Positions 21,115-30,760 of a DNA stretch of 64,000 nt are shown piece after piece; position 1 is the first letter of the stretch, and each line of letters opens with the position of its first letter. The notes beneath the pieces were generated by a model, which was not told the DNA's origin, searched no databases, and was given only the letters and a program-made list of their open reading frames with translations. The position numbers and the translations under genes were made by a program. Where the stretch lies: contig NZ_LGAP01000015.1 of assembly GCF_001270265.1 (NCBI RefSeq), positions 1 through 64,000 on the forward strand. Reading direction: 5' to 3'. Source of the stretch: Ensifer adhaerens. Its GTDB lineage: Bacteria; Pseudomonadota; Alphaproteobacteria; Rhizobiales; Rhizobiaceae.

Positions 21115-21214
21115 AGAGCAATTCCAGGAAAAGTGTGAAACGGTTTTCCGCCCTGAATTGCGTAGTTTCAAAGAGTTGGATCATTTCGCTGTTTCGATGA
21201 AACAATGAAATGAT
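21115..21214 (+). repeat. Dispersed palindromic rhizobial repeat, family C
   Basis: Two nested palindromes: AGCAATTCCAGGAAAA pairs with TTTTCC...GAATTGCGT, and GATCATTTC-GCT-GTTTC pairs with GAAAC-AAT-GAAATGAT. I recognise this type as very common between genes in Rhizobiales, but only one copy is in this window. It reaches to the stop codon of the minus-strand gene at 21215 and may serve as its terminator-like 3' structure. Confidence 0.65.
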
Positions 21215-24124
21215 TTAGGCCCGTTTCATCAGCGGAAATCGCTCTTTCAACAGCCGCAGGATCGACTCCGAGCCGATCGGCGGGCCGAACAGGAAGCTCT
21301 GGCCGTAATCGCAGCCCATCTGCGAAAGCTGGATCGCGTCTTCCTCGGATTCGATCCCTTCGGCCACGACCTGCATGTCGAGTTCGCGCGCCATGGTGAT
21401 CACCGAGCGCAGCAGAATACCGCGTTTGTCGCTCGGGTCGCGCACCAGCGCCTTGTCGATCTTGATCGTATCGAAGGGGAAGCGGGTGAGATAGGAGAGC
21501 GACGAGTGGCCCGTGCCGAAGTCGTCGAGCGCCAGCTTCAGCCCGGCTTCCTTCAGTTTCTCGAGAACGAGCCGCGCCTGCTCCGGATTCTCCATTACGA
21601 GAGATTCCGTCAGCTCCATCTTCACCTTGGCCGGATCGCAACGGTTCTTGTTGAGAACCGCCCGAACGTCGTCATAGAGCTCGTTGTTGAGAAGCTGTGC
21701 GCTGGAGAGATTGATCGACACGAAGATCGGCAGGTCGCCGGTCTGGATCTGCCATTCCGTGAGGTCGCTGGTTGCCTTGTCGAAGGCGAACATGCCGAGC
21801 TGGTTGATCAGCTCGGAATTCTCGGCGATCGGGATGAATTCGGTCGGCGAGACATTGCCGCGCTTGGGGTGATCCCAGCGCATCAGCGCCTCGAAGCCGG
21901 CGATCTCGGCGTCGCTGAGCCGGACGATCGGCTGGTAGACCAACGACAGTTCCTTGCGCTCGATGGCGCGCTTGAGGTCGGCTTCGAGCTGCATGCGATC
22001 CGAGCCGGAGGTTCTAAAGGCCGGGCGGAAAGGCTCGACGCGGTTGCCGCCCTCCTTCTTGGCGCGGAACATCGCCAGCTCCGCATCGTCGATCAGGCCG
22101 GCAGCACTCTGTTCCTGGTCGAGCCAGGAGACGAGGCCGATGGAGGCGGTGAGGTTGATTTCCCGGTTGCCGTAGTTGAGCGGCACCATGATCGCCTTGC
22201 TGACCGCATCGGCGAAATCGGCGACCTTGGCGGGGTCGCGCTCCGACATCAGGATCAACCCGAACTGGTCGCCGCCGAGCCGAGCGAGCGTATCTTGCGG
22301 GCGCAGCAGACGGCGCAGCCGGCGCGTCAGTGCGATCAGGATGTTGTCGCCGGCAGCAATGCCGAGCAGGTCGTTGACCTGCTTGTAGCGGTCGATGTCG
22401 ATCGCAAGCACGGTCGGGCGTGCCGTCGTTGAGCTGTCGGCCATCAGCAGAATGGCCTGCAGGCGGTCGAGGAAGACCTGACGATTGGGAAGGCCGGTCA
22501 GATTGTCGTGAAGAGCGTTGTGCAGCAGGCGCTCGACCGAATTGCGCTGCTCGGTGATGTCGATGATCGTGCCGACGCAGCGGATGATCTCGCCATTGGC
22601 GCCAAGCACCGGGCGAGCGCGGATCGACAGCCAGTGATAATGGCCATCCTCTGCACGCACGCGGAATTCGTGGTTGAGTTTGCCGCGGCGGTGTTCGAGC
22701 AGGACATCGAGAGTGGCGCGAAAGCGATCGCGGTCATCCGGGTGCAGGCGCGGCAGCCAGTTGCGCAAGGGGCCGTGCATCGAGCCCATCGACAGGCCGA
22801 GCTGCAGGGAGATGTCGGGAATGGTGACGACGCGGTCACGCGCCACGTCCCAGTCCCAGACCGTATCGCCGGAGCCCGTCAGCGCCAGCGACTGGCGCTC
22901 CAGATCGGAAAACAGGCCCTGCTGGTAGGCGCCGCCGGCAAAGGCGTGCTGCATGACGGTGAAACCGATCAAGAGCACGATCAGGACGAGACCACCGCCG
23001 AGCGCCGGCTGAACGATGTCGTTGGCCAGCTGGCCGGTGACCGTGAGCCAGGCACCGAAGAGCCAGACCAGAATGAGCAGCCAGGCCGGTACCAGCAGAA
23101 TGGCACGGTCGTAGCGGTTGAAGCCGAGATAGGCGATCAGCACGATCCCGACCGTTGCCGTAAGTGCGAAAGAGAGGCGGGCGATACCCGACGCGATTGC
23201 CGGATCATAGACGGCAACGCCGAAGAGCAGGCCGAGGCCGAGGATCCAGGCGAGCGTCGCGTAGCCCAGATGCTGGTGCCAGCGATTGAGGTTGAGATAG
23301 GTGAAGAGGAAGATCACGAGACCTGCCGCCAGGAAGACCTCGGTGCCCGCTCGCCATATTCGCTCGTCGCCGGCCGTCACACTGATGAGCTTGGACAGAA
23401 AGCCGAAATCGACGCAGATATAGGCCAGCACCGCCCAGGCGAGCGCCGCCGTCGCCGGCAGCATTGACGTCCCCTTGACCACGAACAGGATCGTCAGGAA
23501 CACGGCAAGAAGGCCGGCGATGCCGAGCACGATGCCGCGATAGAGCGTGAAGGCGTTGACCGTGTCCTTGTAGGCGTCCGGCTGCCAGAGGTAGATCTGC
23601 GGCAGCTCCGGGGTCGCCAGCTCGGCGACGAAGGTGATGACGGCGCCCGGGTTGAGGGTGATCTGGAAGACGTCCGAATCGTCGCTCGGCAGCCGTTCGA
23701 GCGCAAAGCCCTCGCTCGGCGTGATCGACAGGATGCGTTGCGACCCGAGGTCGGGCCAGAAGAGCTTGGAATTCACCAGGCGGAAATGCGGCGCGACGAT
23801 CACGCGATCGAGCTGCTCGCCCGAGACGTTGGCGAGCGCGAAAACCGCCCAGTCGCCCTGATGGTTCTCGGTGCTGGAGCGCACCTCGATGCGCCGGACG
23901 ATGCCGTCGGCACCCGGCGCTGTCGAAACCTGGAAGGCCTCGCTGCGGCCGCTGTAGATCTCGGTCGTCGCGGTCAGGTCGAGTGCGGTGTCTTCGCGCG
24001 AAATCTTGACCGGCTCAAGAGCATGGGCAATGCCGCCAAACGCGCAGAAAAGCGTCGTGAGTGCAATCAGAAACGCTGCCAGCTTCGAGGCTGACCATGC
24101 GAAGGGCGAGCGGGTTAGAGGCAT
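21215..24124 (-). CDS. 7TMR-DISM sensor with PAS, altered GGDEF and EAL domains
   Basis: 969 aa from the ATG at 24124, which overlaps the GNAT stop (TGATG). It has a signal sequence, a periplasmic 7TMR-DISM-like domain (about 45-170), seven membrane helices (about 195-405), PAS (about 420-540), GGDEF (about 545-700) and EAL (about 715-960). The GGDEF motif reads GGDQF (residues 617-621): the catalytic Glu is Gln, so cyclase activity is doubtful. The EAL residues are intact: FEALMRW, MELTES, LDDFGTG, AEGIES. It is probably a phosphodiesterase in which the GGDEF part binds GTP as a regulator. Last gene of the thrC-M16-GNAT run. Confidence 0.9.
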   Translation of the reverse strand: MPLTRSPFAWSASKLAAFLIALTTLFCAFGGIAHALEPVKISREDTALDLTATTEIYSGRSEAFQVSTAPGADGIVRRIEVRSSTENHQGDWAVFALANVSGEQLDRVIVAPHFRLVNSKLFWPDLGSQRILSITPSEGFALERLPSDDSDVFQITLNPGAVITFVAELATPELPQIYLWQPDAYKDTVNAFTLYRGIVLGIAGLLAVFLTILFVVKGTSMLPATAALAWAVLAYICVDFGFLSKLISVTAGDERIWRAGTEVFLAAGLVIFLFTYLNLNRWHQHLGYATLAWILGLGLLFGVAVYDPAIASGIARLSFALTATVGIVLIAYLGFNRYDRAILLVPAWLLILVWLFGAWLTVTGQLANDIVQPALGGGLVLIVLLIGFTVMQHAFAGGAYQQGLFSDLERQSLALTGSGDTVWDWDVARDRVVTIPDISLQLGLSMGSMHGPLRNWLPRLHPDDRDRFRATLDVLLEHRRGKLNHEFRVRAEDGHYHWLSIRARPVLGANGEIIRCVGTIIDITEQRNSVERLLHNALHDNLTGLPNRQVFLDRLQAILLMADSSTTARPTVLAIDIDRYKQVNDLLGIAAGDNILIALTRRLRRLLRPQDTLARLGGDQFGLILMSERDPAKVADFADAVSKAIMVPLNYGNREINLTASIGLVSWLDQEQSAAGLIDDAELAMFRAKKEGGNRVEPFRPAFRTSGSDRMQLEADLKRAIERKELSLVYQPIVRLSDAEIAGFEALMRWDHPKRGNVSPTEFIPIAENSELINQLGMFAFDKATSDLTEWQIQTGDLPIFVSINLSSAQLLNNELYDDVRAVLNKNRCDPAKVKMELTESLVMENPEQARLVLEKLKEAGLKLALDDFGTGHSSLSYLTRFPFDTIKIDKALVRDPSDKRGILLRSVITMARELDMQVVAEGIESEEDAIQLSQMGCDYGQSFLFGPPIGSESILRLLKERFPLMKRA

Positions 24125-24735
24125 CAAAGGGGCAATTTCCTGTTCGGTACGGCATCATCGGACAGGAGAGAGAAAAGCACATGGTCGCGCCATTGCCCGT
24201 TTATCCTCAAGTACTGTCTTAAGTAGCCTTCACGCTCAAAACCGGCCTTTTCAAGGAGCCGGATGCTCCTTGAGTTCTCCGGAATACAGGCTGCTTCAAT
24301 ACGGTGCAACTCAAGGCTCGAAAAGATGTAGGGAATCGCGAGCTTGAGGGCGGCAAACATGTGGCCGTGGCCGGCATGGCGCTCGCCCATCCAGTAGCCG
24401 ATCATGCAGTTTTGCCCGGCGCCACGGCGGATGTGACCGATGGTGAGCCCTCCGAGCAGGGTCTCTGCTGGCTTGTGGAAAAGAAAAAGCGGCACGGCCT
24501 GGCCGGACGCGAATTCCTGCTCGTTGCGGATGACGCGGCCGCGGAAGGCGCTCTCCGTCATTTCGTCGGCGCGCCAGGTCGGTTCCCACGGCTCCAGAAA
24601 GCTGCGGCTCTCGCTTCTAAGCTGGTACCATTGGCGATAATCGGCGTAGCGGGGGAGGCGGAGCAGGTAATCCTGATTGGCGATCTCGATCGTCTCGGGC
24701 TGCCGCGACAGGAACCGAAAAACCGATCGTGTCAT
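24124..24735 (-). CDS. GNAT acetyltransferase, RimJ/RimL type
   Basis: 203 aa from the ATG at 24735, which has GGAGG 5-6 nt upstream; a longer frame reaches 24873 without support. The acetyl-CoA binding segment is visible around IGYWMGERHAGHGHMFAALK, and the RimJ/L-type C terminus reads CIPENSRSIRLLEKAGFEREG. It probably acetylates the N terminus of ribosomal or other proteins. It is translationally coupled to the GGDEF/EAL gene downstream (TGATG) and follows the M16 peptidase by 192 nt. Confidence 0.9.
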   Translation of the reverse strand: MTRSVFRFLSRQPETIEIANQDYLLRLPRYADYRQWYQLRSESRSFLEPWEPTWRADEMTESAFRGRVIRNEQEFASGQAVPLFLFHKPAETLLGGLTIGHIRRGAGQNCMIGYWMGERHAGHGHMFAALKLAIPYIFSSLELHRIEAACIPENSRSIRLLEKAGFEREGYLRQYLRINGQWRDHVLFSLLSDDAVPNRKLPL

Positions 24736-24927
24736 ATGTGCCTCCGAGGCCTTCCAGTTGAACGCGCGGAAGATCCTTAACCGCCCGGCGGACAGCGCCC
24801 TTTGCGCTGTCGCAAATCCAAGCGTTGCACAACTTTGCGCACAAATCGAATCCGATTTTACGAAAAGTCGCAAACACTTCGCCGACCGGGCGCCATGATG
24901 GGCCCGGCCGAAACCAGGTGTTCCGGA

Positions 24928-26229
24928 TCAGCTTGCGACGGCGTGTGCGACGACGGTTTTTCCGGTGAGCGACGACAGGATGTCGTTCATCGGCGCCAAC
25001 TGTTCGAGCGGTCCGATCGCCGACAGCGTCGGAGCGGTGTCGAAGAACAGGCGGCCTGCCAGATCGGTCAGGCGCTCGATGGTGATGCCCGACAGGCGCT
25101 CCATCAGCTCCTCGTTCGGGATCGGGCGACCGTAGAGCATCATCTGGCGGGCGATCTGGCCCGCGCGCGCAGCCGGGCTTTCCTGGCCCATCAGCAGTTG
25201 GGCGCGGATCTGGGCGCGGGCGCGCTCGATTTCCTGCTGTTCGATGTTCATCGACGATTTGCGCAGCTCATCGACGATGACGGGCATCAGTTCCGGCAGG
25301 TTTTCTCCGCCGGTTGCCGCATGTACGCCGAAGATGCCGGTGTCGGAGAAGCCCCAATGGAAGGCATAGACCGAGTAGCAGAGGCCGCGGTGCTCGCGCA
25401 CTTCCTGGAAAAGGCGCGAAGACATGCCGCCACCGAGAATGTTGGCGAGGATCTGTGAACAGTAGAAGTCGCGGGCGTGATAGGCCTTGCCTTCGAACCC
25501 GAGCAGGATCTGCGCGTCCATCAGGTCGCGGGTTTCGCGGCTTTCGCCGCCGGTGTAGATCGCGGTTTCGAGGACCGGCGTTGTGAGCGGCGTGCGCGGC
25601 AGCGTCGAGAAACGTTCCTCGACCTGGCGCACGAAAGCCTCGTGCTCGACGGCGCCGGCCGCGACGACGAACATCCGGTCGGTGGTGTAGTTGCGGCCGA
25701 GATACTGGCGGATCTGGTCGGCGGAGAACGACATCACCGTCTCGGGCGTGCCGAGGATCGGGCGTCCAACCGTCTGGTCGCGGTACGCGGTTTCGGCGAA
25801 GCGGTCGAAGACGACGTCGTCAGGCGTGTCGTCGGCAGCGCCGATCTCCTGCAGGATCACGTGTTTTTCGCGGCGCAGTTCTTCCTCGTCGAAACTCGAC
25901 TCGGTGAGGATGTCGGCGAGGATGTCGACCGCCAGCGGCACGTGATCCTTGAGGACGCGCGCGTAGTAGGACGTCGTTTCGGTCGAGGTCGCGGCGTTGA
26001 CTTCGCCGCCGACATTCTCGATTTCCTCGGCGATCTGGCGGGCGGTGCGCCGGCTTGTGCCTTTGAAAGCCATGTGCTCAAGCAAATGGGCGATGCCATG
26101 TTCGCCCACGGTTTCGTTGCGTGAACCCGATTTGATCCACACGCCGAGCGCCACGCTTTCGAGATGCGGCATCTGCTCGGTTACCACCGTCAACCCGGAA
26201 GGGAGCCGGGTGCACTCAACTTTCATCAT
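24928..26229 (-). CDS. M16 family zinc peptidase (mitochondrial-processing-peptidase-like)
   Basis: 433 aa, ATG at 26229 (a second ATG follows immediately at 26226). Pitrilysin-family inverted zinc motif HLLEHMAFKGT (HxxEH) near residue 60, with the third ligand in a downstream EN..GGEVNA region. The GxxSRLFQEVREHRGLCYSVYAF segment of the C-terminal half is typical of MPP/PqqL-type proteins. It cleaves peptides or presequence-like segments; its location is uncertain as no clear signal peptide is seen. It lies 16 nt after thrC. Confidence 0.93.
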   Translation of the reverse strand: MMKVECTRLPSGLTVVTEQMPHLESVALGVWIKSGSRNETVGEHGIAHLLEHMAFKGTSRRTARQIAEEIENVGGEVNAATSTETTSYYARVLKDHVPLAVDILADILTESSFDEEELRREKHVILQEIGAADDTPDDVVFDRFAETAYRDQTVGRPILGTPETVMSFSADQIRQYLGRNYTTDRMFVVAAGAVEHEAFVRQVEERFSTLPRTPLTTPVLETAIYTGGESRETRDLMDAQILLGFEGKAYHARDFYCSQILANILGGGMSSRLFQEVREHRGLCYSVYAFHWGFSDTGIFGVHAATGGENLPELMPVIVDELRKSSMNIEQQEIERARAQIRAQLLMGQESPAARAGQIARQMMLYGRPIPNEELMERLSGITIERLTDLAGRLFFDTAPTLSAIGPLEQLAPMNDILSSLTGKTVVAHAVAS

Positions 26230-26245
26230 ACGTTTCTTCTCGTTC

Positions 26246-27646
26246 TTACCCCTGGAGACGGGTGCGCTCGCCGATAAAGGTCTCGACGCTCTTCAGGTCC
26301 GCATCCAGGATATCGAAACGCTCCTCCCTGTTCATCAGGTCAGCAAGCCACGTCGGAAGCGCCGGGTCAATACCACTTGCCGATTTTACGGCGTCGGGGA
26401 ATTTCGCGGGATGGGCGGTTGCAAGCGTCACCATCGGGGCCGAAGCCTTCTCGTGCTTGGCGGCGACGAAGACACCGATGGCGCTGTGCGGGTCGAGCAG
26501 GTAGCCGGTGTCTCCCAGGGTCTTGGCAATGGTCTTGGCGACGTCCTTTTCGGAAGCGCGCCCGGAGCGGAACTCCTTGCGGATCGCCTTCAGCGCCTTT
26601 TCGCGGATGGCAAAGGAGCCGGACTGCTTGAGGCTGTCCATCGCCGAGCGCACTTCGGCCGGGTCGCGATCGTTGGCTTCGAACAGAAGCCGTTCGAAGT
26701 TGGACGAGATCTGGATATCCATCGACGGCGACGTGGTCGCCTTGACCTCGCGCATTTCGTAGCGGCCGGTCTTCAGTGTGCGGGCGAGAATGTCGTTTTC
26801 GTTGGTGGCGACGATCAGCTTGTCGATCGGCAGGCCCATGCGCTTGGCGACGTAGCCGGCGAAGATATCGCCGAAATTGCCCGTCGGCACGGTGAAGGAA
26901 ATCTTGCGGTCCGGTCCACCGAGCGCGATCGCGGTGGTGAAATAGTAGACGATCTGGGCCATGATCCGCGCCCAGTTGATCGAGTTGACGCCCGAAAGCT
27001 TGACGCGATCGCGGAAGGCGGCGTCGTTGAACATGCCTTTGACGAGGTTCTGGCAGTCGTCGAAATTGCCCTTGACGGCGATGGCGTGGACGTTGCCGGC
27101 CTTCGACGTCGTCATCTGGCGCTGCTGCACCGGCGAAACCTTGCCATGCGGAAAGAGGATGAAGATGTCGGTGCGCTCGCGCCCGGCAAAGGCGTCGATG
27201 GCCGCACCTCCGGTATCGCCCGAGGTCGCGCCGACGATGGTCGCCCGTTCGCCGCGCTCGGCGAGCACATAGTCCATCAGGCGGGCGAGCAACTGCATCG
27301 CCACGTCCTTGAAGGCGAGCGTCGAGCCGTGGAACAGTTCCATGACGAAGGCATTGGGGCCGGTCTGGACGAGGGGGGCGATAGCCGGGTGACGGAACGT
27401 GGCATAGGCCTCGTCGATCATCTCGCGAAACTTTGCCGAGGGGATCTCGCCGTGGATGAAGGGCTCGAGTACGGCGAAGGCGATGTCCTGATAGGATTTG
27501 CCGCGCAGCGCTCGAATTTCTTTCTTCGACAGCGTCGGCCATTCCTTGGGAAGGTAGAGACCACCGTCGCGCGCAAGGCCCGCAAGCAGCGCATCGCAGA
27601 AGCCGAGAGGAGCGGCCTCGCCGCGCGTCGAGATATACTTCACCAT
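26246..27646 (-). CDS. thrC: Threonine synthase
   Basis: 466 aa starting MVKYISTRGEAAPLGFCDALL. A PLP enzyme converting O-phosphohomoserine to threonine. The PLP lysine lies in FHGSTLAFKDVAMQLL (about residue 112); the SGDTGGAAIDAF phosphate loop and the VPTGNFGDIFAGY segment are intact. The length is that of the long proteobacterial type. It is first in a minus-strand run with the M16 peptidase. The kinase supplying its substrate (thrB) is about 9 kb away. Confidence 0.97.
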   Translation of the reverse strand: MVKYISTRGEAAPLGFCDALLAGLARDGGLYLPKEWPTLSKKEIRALRGKSYQDIAFAVLEPFIHGEIPSAKFREMIDEAYATFRHPAIAPLVQTGPNAFVMELFHGSTLAFKDVAMQLLARLMDYVLAERGERATIVGATSGDTGGAAIDAFAGRERTDIFILFPHGKVSPVQQRQMTTSKAGNVHAIAVKGNFDDCQNLVKGMFNDAAFRDRVKLSGVNSINWARIMAQIVYYFTTAIALGGPDRKISFTVPTGNFGDIFAGYVAKRMGLPIDKLIVATNENDILARTLKTGRYEMREVKATTSPSMDIQISSNFERLLFEANDRDPAEVRSAMDSLKQSGSFAIREKALKAIRKEFRSGRASEKDVAKTIAKTLGDTGYLLDPHSAIGVFVAAKHEKASAPMVTLATAHPAKFPDAVKSASGIDPALPTWLADLMNREERFDILDADLKSVETFIGERTRLQG

Positions 27647-27925
27647 CCTAGTCCTTCGTCTTGCCTTCGGATCGCGGCGACCCTATGCGAACCGGCCGCG
27701 GCGCGTCTGTCTTATTGCGTCAGTCCTTGACAAAGTCCCCACGCATTCTTGTCACCGGTGCAATTTCCGGCCTTAGCGTCGTTTCGGAAAAATCCGATCG
27801 AGGTGGCTGACCCAATCGATTTTTCAATTCGCCGCTGCTATAGACGATGCCCGAAGGCCATGAAAGGCCTTCCGGCCGAGATTTCGGTCAAGGAGTTTCA
27901 ACCGGTTCAGTAGAGGTTGTTCAAC

Positions 27926-28474
27926 GTGTTTGGCAAAGTATCCCGGCCTGTCCTCGCAATATCCTTTCTCGCGGTCCTCGCCGGCTGTAACAAGACGCAA
28001 TCCGGCGGAGCGATCGATGCGGGTGGCAGCGCCGCAGCACCGACGCCGGCCGTCGTCCAGGCCGCATGCCCGCAGGTGGTCTTGAGAGACGGCACCTCGT
28101 CGTTCCGGACCTATGCGAAGGGCGGCAAGGACGATCCGACCAAGGTCATCTACCAGGCGTCGCTGGCCGACACGACGCGGCAATGCGTTCAGAGCGAAAA
28201 CGCCCTGACGGTCACCGTCGTGGTTCAGGGCCGTGTCGTCAGCGGTCCCGCGGGTGGTCCCGGCAAGATCACCATGCCGATCCGTGTCGCCGCAACCGAC
28301 GAAGAAAAGACGCTCTATTCCGAGCTGACGCAGCACGCCGTTGAGATCCCGGCAAACGGCTCGACCCAGTTCGTCTTCACCAAGACGGACGTCGCGCTGC
28401 CGGCCGGCGCAGGGTCCAACGCCAAGGTCTTCGTCGGCTTCGACGAAGGTCCGCCGGCCAAGCGCAAGAAGTAA
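27926..28474 (+). CDS. Lipoprotein of unknown function
   Basis: 182 aa from the GTG at 27926, 9 nt after AGAGG; the TTG at 27917 is too close to that site. A lipobox (LAVLAGC) puts the lipidated cysteine near residue 21. A Gly/Ala/Pro-rich linker leads to a beta-rich domain with ACPQVVLRDGTSSFRTY, RQCVQSENALTVTV and VVSGPAGGPGKITMPIRV. It resembles the small outer-membrane lipoproteins common in rhizobia, but I know no function. It ends at a bidirectional terminator shared with the Liv-type binding protein. Confidence 0.8.
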   Translation: MFGKVSRPVLAISFLAVLAGCNKTQSGGAIDAGGSAAAPTPAVVQAACPQVVLRDGTSSFRTYAKGGKDDPTKVIYQASLADTTRQCVQSENALTVTVVVQGRVVSGPAGGPGKITMPIRVAATDEEKTLYSELTQHAVEIPANGSTQFVFTKTDVALPAGAGSNAKVFVGFDEGPPAKRKK

Positions 28475-28500
28475 GCAACTGTAACGGTTGCCTGAAACGA

Positions 28501-28528
28501 AAAACGCCGGGGCAAGCCCCGGCGTTTT
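28501..28528. terminator. Bidirectional terminator
   Basis: AAAACGCCGGGGC, loop AA, GCCCCGGCGTTTT: a 13-bp perfect stem with an A run on one side and a T run on the other. It lies between the convergent stops at 28474 and 28549. Confidence 0.93.
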
Positions 28529-28548
28529 CATTTGGTGACTACAAGAAA

Positions 28549-29655
28549 TTACTCGGCAGCGACGCTCTTGCCGCCTTCCCACTTGTAGAGCGAGAAAGCT
28601 TGCGAGGTGAGGTCGCCGGCCTCGCCGTAGGTGAGCTTGCCGAGTACCGTTTCGATCGGCTCGCCGGACTTGATCGCGGTCGCAACCGCGGTCGCATCCT
28701 CGGCGGAGCCGGCCTTCTCGATGCCGGCCTTCAGCACCTGCACGGCGGCGTAGGCGTTGAGCGTGAAGGCTTCGGCCGGAATGTTCTTCGCCTTCAGCGC
28801 CTCGACGGCCGGAGCCGACGCCGGGTTGCGGGTCGCATCGCTGGCATTGGTGTAGATCGTGCCGGTCGCAGCTTCGCCACCGATCGCCCAGAACTCGGTG
28901 TTGGACAGGCCGTCGCCGCCGAAGATCTGCGCGGTCACGCCCTGGTCGTGCATCTGGCGTGCGAGCAGACCGCCTTCCGGATGATAGCCGCCGAAATAGA
29001 CGACATCGACATTTTCCGCCTTCAGACGGGTGACGATCGCGCTGAAGTCCTTGTCGCCCGGGTTGAGACCTTCGTAGACGACTTCAGTGATGCCGCCGGC
29101 GTTGATCCCTTTCTTGAAGCCGTCGGCAAGGCCCTTGCCGTAGGGAGCCTTGTCGTGCAGGACGGCGATCTTCTTGTCCTTGAGGTTCTTGACCACATAG
29201 GCCGCCGCGACCTCGGCCTGCTGGTCGTCGCGACCGCAGGTGCGCAGCACGTTCCACAGGCCGCGGGTGGTCAGGTCAGGCGTGGTTGCCGTCGGCGTCA
29301 CCATCAGGATGCCGTTTTCGGCGAGAACGTCCGAAGCTGCCATCGACGTGCCCGACAGGACCGGCCCGACGACGAAGCGGATGCCTTCACCGGCCGCCTG
29401 GTTTGCGACCGACACGGCCTGCTTCGGGTCGCCGGCATCGTCCATCATCTTCAGCACGATCTTTTCGCCGTTGATGCCTCCGGCTTTATTGATCTCTTCC
29501 GCGGCCGCTTCCGCGCCGTTCTTGACCTGCTCGCCATAGGCCGCGACCGGGCCGGTCAGCGGCGTGATGACACCAACGGTGATATCGGCAAAGGCGAGCG
29601 GCCCGAAGGCGACGCTGGCTGCCAGGGTCAAGCCCGTCAACAGTGAAAGACGCAT
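28549..29655 (-). CDS. Branched-chain amino acid ABC transporter substrate-binding protein (LivJ/K type)
   Basis: 368 aa from the ATG at 29655, preceded by TAGGAGGAAACATC; the frame extends upstream to 29751 without support. A signal peptide ends at LAFA (about residue 23). The mature start [20 protein letters not shown], the [21 protein letters not shown] segment and the [15 protein letters not shown] block are typical of type-I periplasmic binding proteins for leucine, isoleucine and valine. No permease or ATPase genes adjoin, so it presumably serves an unlinked Liv transporter. Confidence 0.93.
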   Translation of the reverse strand: MRLSLLTGLTLAASVAFGPLAFADITVGVITPLTGPVAAYGEQVKNGAEAAAEEINKAGGINGEKIVLKMMDDAGDPKQAVSVANQAAGEGIRFVVGPVLSGTSMAASDVLAENGILMVTPTATTPDLTTRGLWNVLRTCGRDDQQAEVAAAYVVKNLKDKKIAVLHDKAPYGKGLADGFKKGINAGGITEVVYEGLNPGDKDFSAIVTRLKAENVDVVYFGGYHPEGGLLARQMHDQGVTAQIFGGDGLSNTEFWAIGGEAATGTIYTNASDATRNPASAPAVEALKAKNIPAEAFTLNAYAAVQVLKAGIEKAGSAEDATAVATAIKSGEPIETVLGKLTYGEAGDLTSQAFSLYKWEGGKSVAAE

Positions 29656-29885
29656 GATGTTTCCTCCTAGAAAAATACCCCTGTGGGGCTTGCTTGATAT
29701 GGCCCTCGTGCGCGGTGCGAAAACCGGGGAGATCTTCGGAGGGACAGCCATGGCACATCAATGTGACATCGTGTCCCTCGGCGCCTAATCGGACGCCCGC
29801 CGTGGTGGCCGAGAGCTTTTTCCCGCCCCGGTGAACGGCCGGGGCGAAAGGGGTCTGCAGGCGGCTTGAGCCAGGCTTTGCCGGA

Positions 29886-30581
29886 TCAGGCCGTCATCGA
29901 TTCCGACCACTCGGAAAGAGCGGCGATCACACCCGGCAGCGCCGACATGCGCGAAATCACCGTTTCGGCACCCGCATCGGTCAGCTGGTCGGCATGCGAG
30001 GGATGGGTGTGCGAGCCGCCGGTAAAGCCGACGACGCGCATGCCGGCCGCGCGCGCGCCATGGATGCCGTGCACGGAATCCTCGATCACCAGGATGCGCG
30101 ATGGGGCGACGCCCATCTGCTTGGCGCCGTGCAGGAAGATGTCCGGCTTCGGCTTGACGCGGTCCGCTCCAAGGTCGCGGGCGGAATAGATGTGGCGGCC
30201 GAAGTGGTCCTTGATGCCGACCTTGCCGAGCATCATGGCAAGCCGCGCCGAGGTCGAGTTGGAGCAGATGCAATGCGGCAGCGTCAGCTGCGCCAGCATC
30301 GGCTTGACGCCTTCGATGATTTTGAGATCGCGCGCAAGGCGCTCGTCGAGGATCGTGTCGACCTTGCTGATGAGCGAGGCCGAAAGCGGGATGCTCGCTT
30401 CCTTTTCGATCTGCAGCAGCGTGTTCTGCCAGGTCATGCCGGCAAAGCGTTCGGCCATCTCCTCGACGCTGATCGGGTAGCCGGCTTCGGTCAAAAGGGC
30501 CGCTTCGACTTCCGAGGCGATGATTTCCGAATCGACGAGAACGCCGTCGCAATCGAAAATGATGAGGTCGATATCGTTCAT
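29886..30581 (-). CDS. HAD-superfamily phosphatase (phosphoglycolate-phosphatase-like)
   Basis: 231 aa. HAD motif I is FDCDGVLVDSE at residues 9-19, motif II is the SNST segment, motif III KPKPDIF and motif IV VIEDSVHGIHGA. An alpha-helical cap is inserted after motif I, as in the beta-phosphoglucomutase / phosphoglycolate phosphatase subgroup. The substrate cannot be told from sequence. It is divergent from a GntR regulator. Confidence 0.88.
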   Translation of the reverse strand: MNDIDLIIFDCDGVLVDSEIIASEVEAALLTEAGYPISVEEMAERFAGMTWQNTLLQIEKEASIPLSASLISKVDTILDERLARDLKIIEGVKPMLAQLTLPHCICSNSTSARLAMMLGKVGIKDHFGRHIYSARDLGADRVKPKPDIFLHGAKQMGVAPSRILVIEDSVHGIHGARAAGMRVVGFTGGSHTHPSHADQLTDAGAETVISRMSALPGVIAALSEWSESMTA

Positions 30582-30760
30582 TTGGGTCAGTTCCCTGGGA
30601 GAAGGAGGCGCCGCAGGCAGGGGGAGGGTCTCTTTCGCGGCGCGTGCTTTTGTACGCCGAAGGTTTATACGATGGCGGCCGAAATCTCAACCTTTGGAAA
30701 TCGTCGAAAGGCCGTCGCCGCTTGCTCGACAGGCCCTGCCAGCACCTCTAGATGTAACCG

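Noticed and set aside
25997-27730. 577-codon plus-strand frame opposite thrC and the M16 peptidase
   Set aside because: Low-information composition and no ribosome site; thrC and the peptidase on the minus strand carry complete active-site motifs.
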